In this document: positions 7,791 to 15,211 of the stretch, piece by piece
Layout: each line of letters starts with the position of its first letter
Numbering within the stretch: position 1 is the stretch's first letter
Source: a virus
Virus record (IMG/VR): IMGVR_UViG_3300032820_000152
Span: 1-20,764 of that record
Length of the DNA stretch: 20,764 nucleotides
Reading direction: 5' to 3' (one strand)
The notes under the pieces: model-generated
Told to the model about the DNA's origin: nothing
The model's database searches: none
What the model saw: only the letters and a program-made list of their open reading frames with translations
Translations under genes and position numbers: made by a program

Positions 7791-8957
7791 TTAATTAAGT
7801 TGAATTTTCTGTCCCGGTAAGTCTTCATTGATCTCACAGTAATTATTACTACTATGAACCCATAATGCATTCTTTGGGCAATCTTCTGGAGTATGTGCTT
7901 CTCCATCTGTTAAATATATTAGAGCTGTGTATACTCCTTTCTTTTCATTATAATGATCTATAACTGGTTGAAAGTCAGTACCACCTCTACCTTTTATATC
8001 CCAATCTTTCTTAGGATTAAATACTTCTATACTACCTATCTGTGTATCACATTGTGCTACAGTGATTTGATGACCTGTCTTATGCATATGACATATCTCA
8101 TTCATAAATTCTTTAAGTTCATCAGTTGATACTGAGCCAGATGTATCTACACCAACAAGGATGTGATTCTTAAATTTAATCTTGAGTCCCGGATTAAGAG
8201 TATACCTTTTGTTATATTTACGCCTAAGCTTCTTAGTATAAGAGATAGATGAATTACCAACAAATCTTCTTAGATATTGTTTCCAAGGAAATGAAGGTGG
8301 TTCAACATTCTTTAGTCTATCAATAATCTCATATAATTCACCAGGTATATTACCACAACTCTTTTCAGTTTGTTCTGCAGTTTCTTTAAGTTGATGTTCA
8401 ATTTGTTTTTGTACTAATTTCTTATCAGCTTCAGATAACTCATCAAATTCTTTCCATGTAGGGTGATCATATTTACTATTACCATCCATCTGAGATAATA
8501 TATTTCCTACTATTGGACAAGGATTGGGTCCTGTTTGATTACATTGAAGTAAATCATAATAAACTTTTGTTCCTGCTTTCTTTGGTAAATTTAAATCAGG
8601 AAAAGTTTCAGGATACAATGCTCCTTCAGGTAAAAAATCCTTATTTATATATTGATTGATCTCTACATCTGCTGCTATATTAAATAGTTTATGATCAGGA
8701 TACATGTCCCTCATTACTAAATGTCCAAATGAAATATGTAACAATTCATGTTTTAATATCCCAATTCTTTGATTATCAGTTAGTTGCATATAAAAATCAG
8801 GATTAACACTTAACTGTACTCCTATACCATTTTTACTTACACCTGCTGTGGGTAAATCTTTTCTTATCTTTTTATTTAATCCAATTAAAAAGAAGCCATA
8901 AAAAGCTTCTTTCAACATTAGAGTTTTTCCTGCTCTGGATAATGCTTCTTGTACCAT
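7791..8957 (-). CDS. Zinc metallopeptidase-like plus VWA domain protein (DUF2201 type), MoxR partner
   Basis: Two-domain protein. The N-terminal half has HELLHISFGH at residues 70-79, an HExxHxxxGH zinc-peptidase motif, followed by NIAADVEIN (93-101), typical of the DUF2201 putative peptidase domain. The C-terminal half is a VWA domain with a complete metal-ion-dependent adhesion site: DTSGS at 271-275, Thr327 in GGTDF and Asp351 in LTDGE. An acidic linker joins them. Such proteins pair with MoxR ATPases in bacteria, and here the MoxR gene is the next gene in the operon. The A-rich leader supports the ATG at 8957. Whether the peptidase is active or only structural cannot be told, but all expected residues are present. 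Confidence 0.9.
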   Translation of the reverse strand: MVQEALSRAGKTLMLKEAFYGFFLIGLNKKIRKDLPTAGVSKNGIGVQLSVNPDFYMQLTDNQRIGILKHELLHISFGHLVMRDMYPDHKLFNIAADVEINQYINKDFLPEGALYPETFPDLNLPKKAGTKVYYDLLQCNQTGPNPCPIVGNILSQMDGNSKYDHPTWKEFDELSEADKKLVQKQIEHQLKETAEQTEKSCGNIPGELYEIIDRLKNVEPPSFPWKQYLRRFVGNSSISYTKKLRRKYNKRYTLNPGLKIKFKNHILVGVDTSGSVSTDELKEFMNEICHMHKTGHQITVAQCDTQIGSIEVFNPKKDWDIKGRGGTDFQPVIDHYNEKKGVYTALIYLTDGEAHTPEDCPKNALWVHSSNNYCEINEDLPGQKIQLN

Positions 8958-8962
8958 AATTT

Positions 8963-9343
8963 TTATTTTTTTAGTTTAATTTTTATGGGATCTATATACT
9001 CCTTTATATCCCGTATGAATGGTTTATTCAATATAATGTGTTCAAATTCTTCTGTTAATAGTTCTCTCTCAAGATCTGTAATGTTATCCCAATCAATTCT
9101 TTCTAGTATTTCATCCCATGGTAGGGGTTTTTCTGGAAGTAATTTAATTTCTGCATTAACTCTATTCTCAAAATATAAACGTTTAACAAGTAATAAAGTT
9201 AATAATTTAGAAGGTTTCATATTTTGCCATGATTCTACAGCTATTTCTAAATCTTCAGGATTGCTTGATTCAATCATTAACTTTACATTCTCATATATTT
9301 CTCTGGTGATTTTAATCTTTTTTTCTTTTATTTTTTTTTTCAT
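8963..9343 (-). CDS. Hypothetical protein, 126 aa
   Basis: Lies between RusA and the VWA/peptidase gene. The ATG at 9343 overlaps the lysine-rich end of the RusA gene by 32 bases; the next possible Met is about 23 codons in, so the longer start is kept. The N-terminus is a run of lysines (MKKKIKEKKIK); the rest is predicted helical and charged, ending in basic residues. It could bind nucleic acid or be an adaptor for the MoxR cassette. No family recognised. Confidence 0.7.
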   Translation of the reverse strand: MKKKIKEKKIKITREIYENVKLMIESSNPEDLEIAVESWQNMKPSKLLTLLLVKRLYFENRVNAEIKLLPEKPLPWDEILERIDWDNITDLERELLTEEFEHIILNKPFIRDIKEYIDPIKIKLKK

Positions 9344-9701
9344 TTATTTCTATTGTTACTCCAGGTTTTTTTTTATTGTATTCATATGGTTTGAATGATG
9401 GTATTATAAATTCACAATTGTCATCTTCAATCCATTCATGTTTTACCATATCATCTTGTACAGTTTGTAAAGGATTAACATAGTCAAATTTGTGCCGTGT
9501 ACCTCTAAAAAATTTAAAAGTTACTGATACAGGTAATTCATACTTATTAAACTCTTTAGCAAAGGAAGCGGATTGCTTTTTGTATACTTTAGCAGTTTCT
9601 TTTCTATATTTCATAACAGTTTTACTTGCTATAAAGAATTTTCCAGTCCACCGTCTACTATTTTTAGAACTTGGTACGTTACCAGGGATCCACCATTTCA
9701 T
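9312..9701 (-). CDS. rusA: RusA-like Holliday junction resolvase
   Basis: Endonuclease that cuts four-way DNA junctions. It opens with PGNVPSSKNSRR (residues 6-17), the usual RusA N-terminal motif. The acidic core follows: FDYVN (D73, N76), QDD (D83, D84) and EDDNCEF (D93, D94), matching the DxxN...D...DD pattern of RusA active sites. At 129 residues it is close to the usual 120-140. The start overlaps the primase stop by four bases (ATGA). In phage it would resolve recombination intermediates or branched DNA before packaging. Confidence 0.88.
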   Translation of the reverse strand: MKWWIPGNVPSSKNSRRWTGKFFIASKTVMKYRKETAKVYKKQSASFAKEFNKYELPVSVTFKFFRGTRHKFDYVNPLQTVQDDMVKHEWIEDDNCEFIIPSFKPYEYNKKKPGVTIEINEKKNKRKKD

Positions 9702-10684
9702 ATTGAATTTTTTATTAATTTAAATAACTTAGGTTCTACTGCAGTGAATCCATATTTAGCAACAGCATCTGATAAATCCTTCTCTGATTTAAGATAAATA
9801 GGTTCTATATTGTGTACTTTCTTATACTTAACCATTGCATCATGTCCGGCTTGATCATTATCTAGTAATGTTAGGACCTTTTTGTATTTACTCTTCAGAT
9901 TTTCAATTATATATGGTTTTATCATAGTATTCTCTGAGTCAGGAGCAATAACTTCTAAACCAAAGTTAAATGATTTAAGACACATTGCATCCTTAAGTGA
10001 TGAACATATTACAAGGTAATCTTTATCATACTTTAACTGATCAAATCCTTGTAGATGTGTAGCAATTTTTATAAACTTATGTTTCTTCTGCATAGGTTGA
10101 TATATCTTATAACATTTTGTACGTGTTTTATCATAAAAACCATACATCATTTTATTTTCTATGACTAATTTATTTACACCTTCATCTGTACTCTTAACCA
10201 TAGTATAATATTCAAGAGGGAGTACATTATATTCTTTTAATAAAGAACTTCCTATATTATATTGTAACCAATATTCTTGATCTTGTTTATTAAAATCAAC
10301 TTTAAGCTCAATATGATCTATTTTATATTTAGCTACAGGTTTATATTCTTCTGTATAATCATCCCAAAAGTTACCATTTAATACATGTGTATTATAATCT
10401 TCTGTAATTCTAAATAAAGCTTGTGAATAAGTGAGTTTAAATAATTCTTGAACTATATCAACTTTACTACCTTGTTTACCTGTGGAGAAATCTTTATACT
10501 TATACTCCATTGAAGAAGGATCAAGATAGATAAACATACTTGGTGTTCTTTCTGAGGGATTAAATACAGATGTAATTTGTACATCTTGTCCTGTTAATTT
10601 TTCTGGAAGAGTTAAGTAATGTTCAAATACCCAACTACTTCTTATTTCATTTTGATGACTTATAAAGTTTTTTGTACTAATCAT
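9698..10684 (-). CDS. TOPRIM-domain DNA primase
   Basis: Makes RNA primers for DNA synthesis. The N-terminal half resembles phage primase N-domains: SVFNPSERTPSM (39-50), KDFSTGKQGS (64-73) and VDIVQELF (75-82). The TOPRIM domain contains LLDNDQAGHDA (273-283) with the metal-binding DxD, and KDLSDAV (302-308). The usual TOPRIM glutamate position reads SSLKDAM (228-234), with Ser/Lys instead of an EG pair, a variant common in phage primases as far as I recall. No zinc-ribbon cysteines and no fused helicase are seen; the helicase is a separate gene at 13063-14019. Its leader holds two folded elements. Confidence 0.85.
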   Translation of the reverse strand: MISTKNFISHQNEIRSSWVFEHYLTLPEKLTGQDVQITSVFNPSERTPSMFIYLDPSSMEYKYKDFSTGKQGSKVDIVQELFKLTYSQALFRITEDYNTHVLNGNFWDDYTEEYKPVAKYKIDHIELKVDFNKQDQEYWLQYNIGSSLLKEYNVLPLEYYTMVKSTDEGVNKLVIENKMMYGFYDKTRTKCYKIYQPMQKKHKFIKIATHLQGFDQLKYDKDYLVICSSLKDAMCLKSFNFGLEVIAPDSENTMIKPYIIENLKSKYKKVLTLLDNDQAGHDAMVKYKKVHNIEPIYLKSEKDLSDAVAKYGFTAVEPKLFKLIKNSI

Positions 10685-10693
10685 AATTTAATT

Positions 10694-10801
10694 TAGTTAT
10701 AGGGAGGCCTAATTCCTGGCTACGCAAGTGCATTAGAAAAGTTTAATATTGTTATTACCACGTCTGGGTTTATGCCAATTAACCAATAACCTTTATAACT
10801 A
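10694..10801. other. Predicted folded element B, first of two tandem elements upstream of primase
   Basis: Gene-free. The closing stem is TAGTTATAGGG (10694-10704) with CTTTATAACTA (10791-10801), eleven pairs including two G-T. Inside are CTAAT (10709-10713) with ATTAG (10732-10736) and GGTT (10767-10770) with AACC (10781-10784). The G-T pairs exist only on the plus strand; on the minus strand they become A-C mismatches, so plus-strand RNA or DNA folding fits better, although the surrounding genes run leftward. It shares the sequence ATAnGGGAGGnCC at its left arm and CCTTTAT at its right arm with the next element. Function unknown. Confidence 0.4.
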
Positions 10802-10806
10802 TAATT

Positions 10807-10922
10807 AAATAAGGGAGGACCCGTTGAACTGAGGACATTGTTACAATGGGTATGCGCACAGATTACTGCTTTTCAACCTTGAGATTTCCAGACCTGCTTA
10901 GTATCAGGGCCCTCCTTTATTT
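10807..10922. other. Predicted folded element C, second tandem element, branched structure
   Basis: Closing stem of 16 positions, 10807-10822 with 10907-10922 (AAATAAGGGAGGACCC with GGGCCCTCCTTTATTT): 14 Watson-Crick pairs plus one G-T and one A-C. A second helix GTTGAA (10823-10828) with TTCAAC (10872-10877) stacks on it and encloses a hairpin CATTG/CAATG (10836-10848) and a smaller CAG/CTG hairpin (10859-10868). A further hairpin CCTG/CAGG (10893-10908) lies in the other branch. This looks like a designed multi-branch RNA or an origin structure between the ssDNA-binding candidate and the primase gene. GC content is far above the flanking sequence. No T run follows on either strand, so it is not a standard terminator. 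Confidence 0.55.
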
Positions 10923-10930
10923 ATTAAATA

Positions 10931-11608
10931 TTATAATTCAAAATCTGATGAACCTGCATTAACAACAGGTTTTTCTGAAGTTACTTGACCATTAGTTTCA
11001 TTTTTTTTAACTAATACTTTTACATGTAATGCAGGATCAAAGTTTATTAGTCTAGAATTTTCAGTATCTAATGCTTCCATAGGTATACCATTTCTAGATA
11101 ACTTAGGAAGATATAAATCATTATTGATATATCCTTCTTTGTTTTCCCATTCACGGCTAGCTAAACAAGCATTAAAGAAATTACTATTAGAGAATAATGT
11201 GTTACATTCAGTTATAAATACTTCAATTGTATCCGCTTCAATAGAATCTAACTCATCTCTTTTTCCTAATACTTCTCCTAGGAAGATCATACCTTTTAAG
11301 ATTTCTTGATCTCTACTAATTTCTCTACCACTAGGTAAAGTTGTATCTTTATATGGAAATGGTCCCATTCTAACTCTACCAATTTGACCTTCATATCTAC
11401 CTTTAGATTCATTATCTTTATTTCTAAAGAATCCTTCAAATTCTCCTTCTACTGGTTGAGTTTCTACATGTAAGTTTACATTCCATGCTTCTGAATCATA
11501 AGGTGTTTGATCTAAAGTAATAGAATTAATTCTAACTTCAGTGTTTCCTGGGCCCATTAAGGGTCTTGCTTTGCCGCTTCCAACGGTCATGTCTTTAGTG
11601 TTTAACAT
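10931..11608 (-). CDS. Single-stranded DNA-binding protein candidate, 225 aa
   Basis: Candidate ssDNA-binding protein, from context and tail. The N-terminal part is rich in beta residues with aromatic positions (for example AWNVNLHVE and EGFFRNKDN), and the C-terminus ends in SSDFEL, acidic with a Phe near the tip, like tails of phage ssDNA-binding proteins such as T7 gp2.5. It directly follows the Sak4-like gene; Sak4 annealases usually work with an SSB. I chose the ATG at 11608: a longer frame from 11647 exists, but its extra codons are simply the A-rich leader AATAATAAAAAAAAAATT and it would overlap the upstream gene. No fold motif proves the function. Confidence 0.6.
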   Translation of the reverse strand: MLNTKDMTVGSGKARPLMGPGNTEVRINSITLDQTPYDSEAWNVNLHVETQPVEGEFEGFFRNKDNESKGRYEGQIGRVRMGPFPYKDTTLPSGREISRDQEILKGMIFLGEVLGKRDELDSIEADTIEVFITECNTLFSNSNFFNACLASREWENKEGYINNDLYLPKLSRNGIPMEALDTENSRLINFDPALHVKVLVKKNETNGQVTSEKPVVNAGSSDFEL

Positions 11609-11636
11609 AATTTTTTTTTTATTATTAATTAATTGA

Positions 11637-12329
11637 TTATTGTTCATATTCTGTTATACAGCGTTTAACTAACTGTAAATCATTATCTATAAAGGGAAGT
11701 GAAAACATTTTCATTGGTGTTTTACATGTATTTTCCCCATTGTTAACAGTATCAAATCCATACTCTAAATTGTTTGGATATTCATCTTCTGTTTTTCTTA
11801 CTCTACCAAATAGCACTATAGAAAATAGTCCTTCCAAAGTTAAAGTATTATCTATCATTTTACCAATAGTTTTAGCTTTAACTTTTCTATGTCCATTTAC
11901 ATCTGTTGTTTCTTCTGAGTGAGTCAAGAAAAATATAGTTAAGTCTTCTCTCATATCTTTAGGCATCTTAGCAACCTGTGCTAGATTAGCTGCAATTTGA
12001 GTAAACTTATCATATCCTTTTTCATTTGCTCTATCAAAGTATTCAAAACTGGACATATATTGCCAATCATCTACAACTAAATTAGTTATATGTGGCATTT
12101 TATCATTCACATGTTGCATTGCTTTTATGATACCAGGTGCTGTAGAAGCTGATGTCATATTACCTTTTGAATTTTCTTTAGAAATCATAGTGTAATCTTT
12201 TTTCCAACCTTGAAAAGGTAACGGTTTGTTTGCAATGTTAATTATAAATGTTTCTTTAGGATCTAATGTCCTAATTGCTGTGGACTTTCCTGTCCCTGAG
12301 TCAGCTATGACTAATACGCTTTGTGCCAT
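11637..12329 (-). CDS. Sak4-like RecA-family P-loop ATPase (single-strand annealing protein)
   Basis: RecA-like ATPase of the type that phages use for DNA annealing or strand exchange. Walker A is ADSGTGKS (residues 9-16) right at the N-terminus, Walker B is NLVVDDWQY (83-91), and FFLTHSE (133-139) fits the following strand. At 230 residues, with no extra domains, it matches Sak4/AAA_24-type phage proteins rather than full RecA (about 350). Pairing with the adjacent ssDNA-binding candidate and the RecE-like exonuclease in the same operon supports a recombination role. A DnaC-type loader is less likely because of the N-terminal P-loop and fold order. Confidence 0.78.
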   Translation of the reverse strand: MAQSVLVIADSGTGKSTAIRTLDPKETFIINIANKPLPFQGWKKDYTMISKENSKGNMTSASTAPGIIKAMQHVNDKMPHITNLVVDDWQYMSSFEYFDRANEKGYDKFTQIAANLAQVAKMPKDMREDLTIFFLTHSEETTDVNGHRKVKAKTIGKMIDNTLTLEGLFSIVLFGRVRKTEDEYPNNLEYGFDTVNNGENTCKTPMKMFSLPFIDNDLQLVKRCITEYEQ

Positions 12330-12330
12330 G

Positions 12331-12540
12331 TTATTCTTGTTTTAATTTTAATAATTTTTCTATATAATTTTGAACTGATATTGTTGCCCACATCTCTGCA
12401 AACCTTATTAGTTGTTCTTCAGTATATTCTTGTTTCCCTCCAGGATCAAAAACTGTGTCCCATTCATTTAACTCATCTGAATGTAAAAATTGTTTTGCTG
12501 TAATAGGGGTATCTAATCCCTCTTGTGTAATGTTTGCCAT
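12331..12540 (-). CDS. Hypothetical small protein, 69 aa
   Basis: Short acidic protein ending one base before the ATG of the Sak4-like gene. Starts MANITQEGLDTP; the second half, from EEQLIRFAEMW, is predicted helical. No motif or membrane segment. Dense packing on both sides and A-rich spacing support it as a real gene; function unknown. Confidence 0.7.
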   Translation of the reverse strand: MANITQEGLDTPITAKQFLHSDELNEWDTVFDPGGKQEYTEEQLIRFAEMWATISVQNYIEKLLKLKQE

Positions 12541-12541
12541 T

Positions 12542-13066
12542 CTATTTTAATTTTTGATTAATACTTAGTAATGCTTTTTCTATTCCTTTTAATACATCAA
12601 TTATATCCCTTTCAGTTTCTGGATTAGGTATCTTATAGAATTCCTTTTCTTCTCCTGATAATTCAGGTAAAGGATTTCTATCAGTAACATCATTAATTAC
12701 TTTTAATTCTCCTACAGGGACCATATGTCTCTTAAATCCTGAGTTACTTGTAATCAATTCATACTCTTCTTTCCAATGAGGATTATATTTTAATAGATAT
12801 AATGTTCTTTTAGGATCTTCTGATTCATAATCAATACTTACAAACTCTGTATATATATCTGTGTTATTTTCTAATTCACTAGGAAAGAATGTAACATGTA
12901 GTTCATCTTTGCCAGGTGGCCTGTATGCCATTTTAGGTATATATGCTGGTTCAGGTATATTACCATGAAAATAATCTACATGTTCTTGTAATAATTCTTC
13001 TACCTTTGTTTTACGTTCTTCTGGAGTCATTCTTTTTTTATCATTATTTTTTGTTGTTATTGTCAT
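12542..13066 (-). CDS. Hypothetical protein, 174 aa, between helicase and Sak4-like genes
   Basis: Its ATG at 13066 overlaps the end of the helicase gene by four bases (ATGA). The N-terminus is lysine-rich (MTITTKNNDKKRMTPEERK) and helical, the middle is beta-rich with YRPPGKDELHVTFFP, and the end is a helix. No catalytic or zinc motif. Its place in the replisome genes suggests an accessory role, but I recognise no family. Confidence 0.75.
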   Translation of the reverse strand: MTITTKNNDKKRMTPEERKTKVEELLQEHVDYFHGNIPEPAYIPKMAYRPPGKDELHVTFFPSELENNTDIYTEFVSIDYESEDPKRTLYLLKYNPHWKEEYELITSNSGFKRHMVPVGELKVINDVTDRNPLPELSGEEKEFYKIPNPETERDIIDVLKGIEKALLSINQKLK

Positions 13067-14019
13067 CTTCTTTGTTGTTGTGGAGGTGTGTCCATCTCCT
13101 GAATTTCCATTCTCTCAAATGCAGCTTTAAAGAAAGACATACGGGCATCCCCATTTCTTGCTTTAAGAAAGTGTAATACTAAAGTTTTTTCATCTTCTAT
13201 TATATATCTATCAGGTCCATATAATCTAATCTTTTGTTTAGCAGGCCGGTTAAGACCAATCAAAGTATCAGCATGTTGTAACATTGCATCTGAACCAAAT
13301 ATATCTGATTCAAGTACGTAATTACCATACTTACCATCTACTGCTCTCTCAGTAGTATCTATATTTCTATTAAGTTGTGATAAACATAAAAACATACAAG
13401 GATATTCACGTTTTGCTTGTGTAAAAAATTCACCTAATTCAAATAATACATCTAATCTATTATTTTGATATGGTGCTTTCTTTACTAACAAAGTATGATC
13501 TAAAGTAACTATGGTTTTAGTTCTTTGATGTTCATGCATATACATATCTAATTGTTCTTTCATTTGATTAACAGTCATTGGTGTAGATATAATATCAATA
13601 GGATATTTTACTCTATCTTTTGCATGTGAATGACATTTATTAAATACATTATCAGGTAATATAGTTCCTGCACTACATAATTCTTTATAAGTTTTACCTG
13701 TAACAGAACTAAATTCTCTTATTGCTGAGGTTCTTCCTACCATTTCAAATTGAAATTCAAGAACTCTAAAATTTTCTTCAGGATTTAATACAAATGATTC
13801 TCTAATTATTTGATCTTTAATTAAAGTTTTACCTGTACCCGGTCTACCTCCTATAACTGTAAGTGTATTCCATTCTAATCCATCTGTTATAGCATCATTA
13901 AACTTAGGCCATGGTGTTTGTATAGATTTCTCCTTACCGGATTGTCTATCAAGCATATATTTGAGTGCTTCATTAAAAGATTTATATTGTCCATCCCATG
14001 CTGGTTCTGAATTACTCAT
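13063..14019 (-). CDS. DnaB-family replicative DNA helicase, RecA-like domain only
   Basis: Hexameric helicase that unwinds DNA at the fork. Walker A is GGRPGTGKT (57-65), a catalytic Glu lies at 92 in FQFEM, Walker B is TIVTLDH with D174, the sensor motif is CLSQLNR (212-218), and FLKARNGDARMSFF near the end fits the arginine finger/coupling region. At 318 residues it lacks the DnaB N-terminal primase-binding domain of full proteins (about 450-470), with only about 30 residues before the core. It is coupled by ATGA overlap to the upstream loader candidate and to the next gene. Confidence 0.9.
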   Translation of the reverse strand: MSNSEPAWDGQYKSFNEALKYMLDRQSGKEKSIQTPWPKFNDAITDGLEWNTLTVIGGRPGTGKTLIKDQIIRESFVLNPEENFRVLEFQFEMVGRTSAIREFSSVTGKTYKELCSAGTILPDNVFNKCHSHAKDRVKYPIDIISTPMTVNQMKEQLDMYMHEHQRTKTIVTLDHTLLVKKAPYQNNRLDVLFELGEFFTQAKREYPCMFLCLSQLNRNIDTTERAVDGKYGNYVLESDIFGSDAMLQHADTLIGLNRPAKQKIRLYGPDRYIIEDEKTLVLHFLKARNGDARMSFFKAAFERMEIQEMDTPPQQQRR

Positions 14020-14618
14020 ACTACTTTTTCTTTAAAATGTTGTGTCTCATCATCTGTTCCTTCTTTAATCATATCACAATAATCTGCTAATTCAGATTGC
14101 TTTACTTTAGATTGGTCAGCTTTTGATATAAAATATTGACTTGTTTTCATATACATATAATCTTGATCTTCATATTCATTTAAATATCTTTTTGTTGCTG
14201 CTATAACTTCATCCCATGTATAATCATAGTTATCAAAAAACCATCTAAAGTTATTAGTTAAAGTTTTAACATTAACTCTAGCTGGTTTACCACTAGGTAG
14301 TTTCTTTGCAGGCCAGAGTTCTCTATACTTTTCTACTTTATCAACATATTTTTTACCCATTAATACTACATTACTAATCTTTTTTGACTTAGTAAAATAA
14401 GCATCATATTTATTTTTTAATTCTCTACCAGATATTGTTAATTCACAACCTGTATCAACATCTTCATTCATTACTATATATCCTTGTTTCTTTAAACCCT
14501 TTATTTCTAAATGAGGATTTATGTGTGGAATAGACAGTGAGTCATCTATTGCATATAATAACAATAGTTGATTTGGTGTTATTTTATCTTCTAAAATCTT
14601 TTGTAATAGTTCCCACAT
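14016..14618 (-). CDS. Replication initiator / helicase-loader candidate with winged-helix-like N-terminus
   Basis: First gene of the leftward operon, under the promoter at 14661-14691. The N-terminal 70 residues look like a winged helix of the MarR style: helices, then GLKKQGYIVMNEDVDTGCELTISGREL resembling the recognition helix and wing. The C-terminal part (about 105-170) has the pattern VKTLTNNFRWFFDNYDYTWD then YMYMKTSQYFI, found in phage replication proteins that carry or load DnaB. It overlaps the helicase start by four bases, as initiator/loader genes often do. The function is inferred from context and this pattern; a transcription regulator is the alternative. Confidence 0.65.
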   Translation of the reverse strand: MWELLQKILEDKITPNQLLLLYAIDDSLSIPHINPHLEIKGLKKQGYIVMNEDVDTGCELTISGRELKNKYDAYFTKSKKISNVVLMGKKYVDKVEKYRELWPAKKLPSGKPARVNVKTLTNNFRWFFDNYDYTWDEVIAATKRYLNEYEDQDYMYMKTSQYFISKADQSKVKQSELADYCDMIKEGTDDETQHFKEKVV

Positions 14619-14660
14619 ATTATATTATTTTTTTCATATTCTGAACATTTTTAGGGTTAG

Positions 14661-14691
14661 CAAATATAGTCATTAATGTTGTAATTATCAA
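14661..14691 (-). promoter_or_regulatory. Bacteroidota-type promoter for the leftward replication operon
   Basis: On the minus strand TTG (14691-14689) is separated by exactly 20 bases from TATATTTG (14668-14661), matching the Bacteroides primary sigma consensus TTG N19-21 TAnnTTTG. The start of transcription would fall near 14655, about 37 bases before the ATG at 14618. It interlaces with the plus-strand promoter at 14679-14709. Confidence 0.8.
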
Positions 14692-14709
14692 CTATTTATT
14701 GTATCTTTG
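14679..14709 (+). promoter_or_regulatory. Bacteroidota-type promoter for the lone plus-strand gene
   Basis: TTG (14679-14681), 20 bases, then TATCTTTG (14702-14709), a full match to TTG N19-21 TAnnTTTG. The predicted transcript would start about 15 bases before the ATG at 14729. The two promoters are mirror images about position 14685, and each -33 element lies inside the other's spacer. Confidence 0.8.
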
Positions 14710-14728
14710 TTATATAAAATCATTAATT

Positions 14729-15211
14729 ATGGCAGATAAAAACACAGTTACAGAAAAACCAGATGAGATATCTATAGAAGAAAAAGATTCTATGTTAACT
14801 ATATTTAATAATTTACCAGAAGATACTTTTGTCACAATACCTCCTGATAATATAGTATATATAGGTGTATCAGGATTATTTATTGAACAATTAACATCTG
14901 TACAAAATTTTATAACTTCATTAATACCTGAAGCAGATTTTGAAAAATTATATATAGATATGGGAAATGACTTTAAAAATAAAGATGATGAATCATGGAC
15001 TCCTCCTGAAAGATTTCATATGATAATGAAAGAATTATTATATGAAATAGCATTTCAAGGTAGTAAACAAAAACAAGATAGAATATATGATAGAAATAAA
15101 GTAGGTGAATATATGGCTAAACTTGATAAAGGAGAAGAAGTTAAAGATAAAGGTATTGATCCGTTAACATTAGATGAACTTATAAAAAGAAAAACATCTA
15201 ACGAAGATTAG
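14729..15211 (+). CDS. Unknown acidic protein, 160 aa, only plus-strand gene
   Basis: Sole rightward gene, with its own promoter 20 bases upstream. I start it at ATG 14729 (MADKNTV) because the longer frame from 14699 runs through the promoter -7 box. The protein is acidic, helical in its second half, and ends in a lysine/aspartate-rich tail; no membrane segment, cysteines or known motif. Purine-rich coding sequence, like the sense strands of its neighbours, supports reality. The end overlaps the end of the opposite gene by 14 bases. Interlaced divergent promoters suggest a regulator or very early product, but nothing in the protein shows DNA binding. Confidence 0.82.
   Translation: MADKNTVTEKPDEISIEEKDSMLTIFNNLPEDTFVTIPPDNIVYIGVSGLFIEQLTSVQNFITSLIPEADFEKLYIDMGNDFKNKDDESWTPPERFHMIMKELLYEIAFQGSKQKQDRIYDRNKVGEYMAKLDKGEEVKDKGIDPLTLDELIKRKTSNED

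Noticed and set aside
8949-9398. Plus-strand ORF of 149 codons
   Set aside because: Antisense to the 126-residue gene and the RusA end; hydrophobic low-complexity translation typical of reverse-strand AT-rich frames.
11609-11647. Longer N-terminus for the ssDNA-binding candidate
   Set aside because: The extra codons are the A-rich leader itself and would overlap the previous gene; ATG 11608 fits the leader pattern of other genes.
14699-14728. Longer start for the plus-strand gene
   Set aside because: The extra ten codons lie over the promoter -7 box, upstream of the predicted transcription start.
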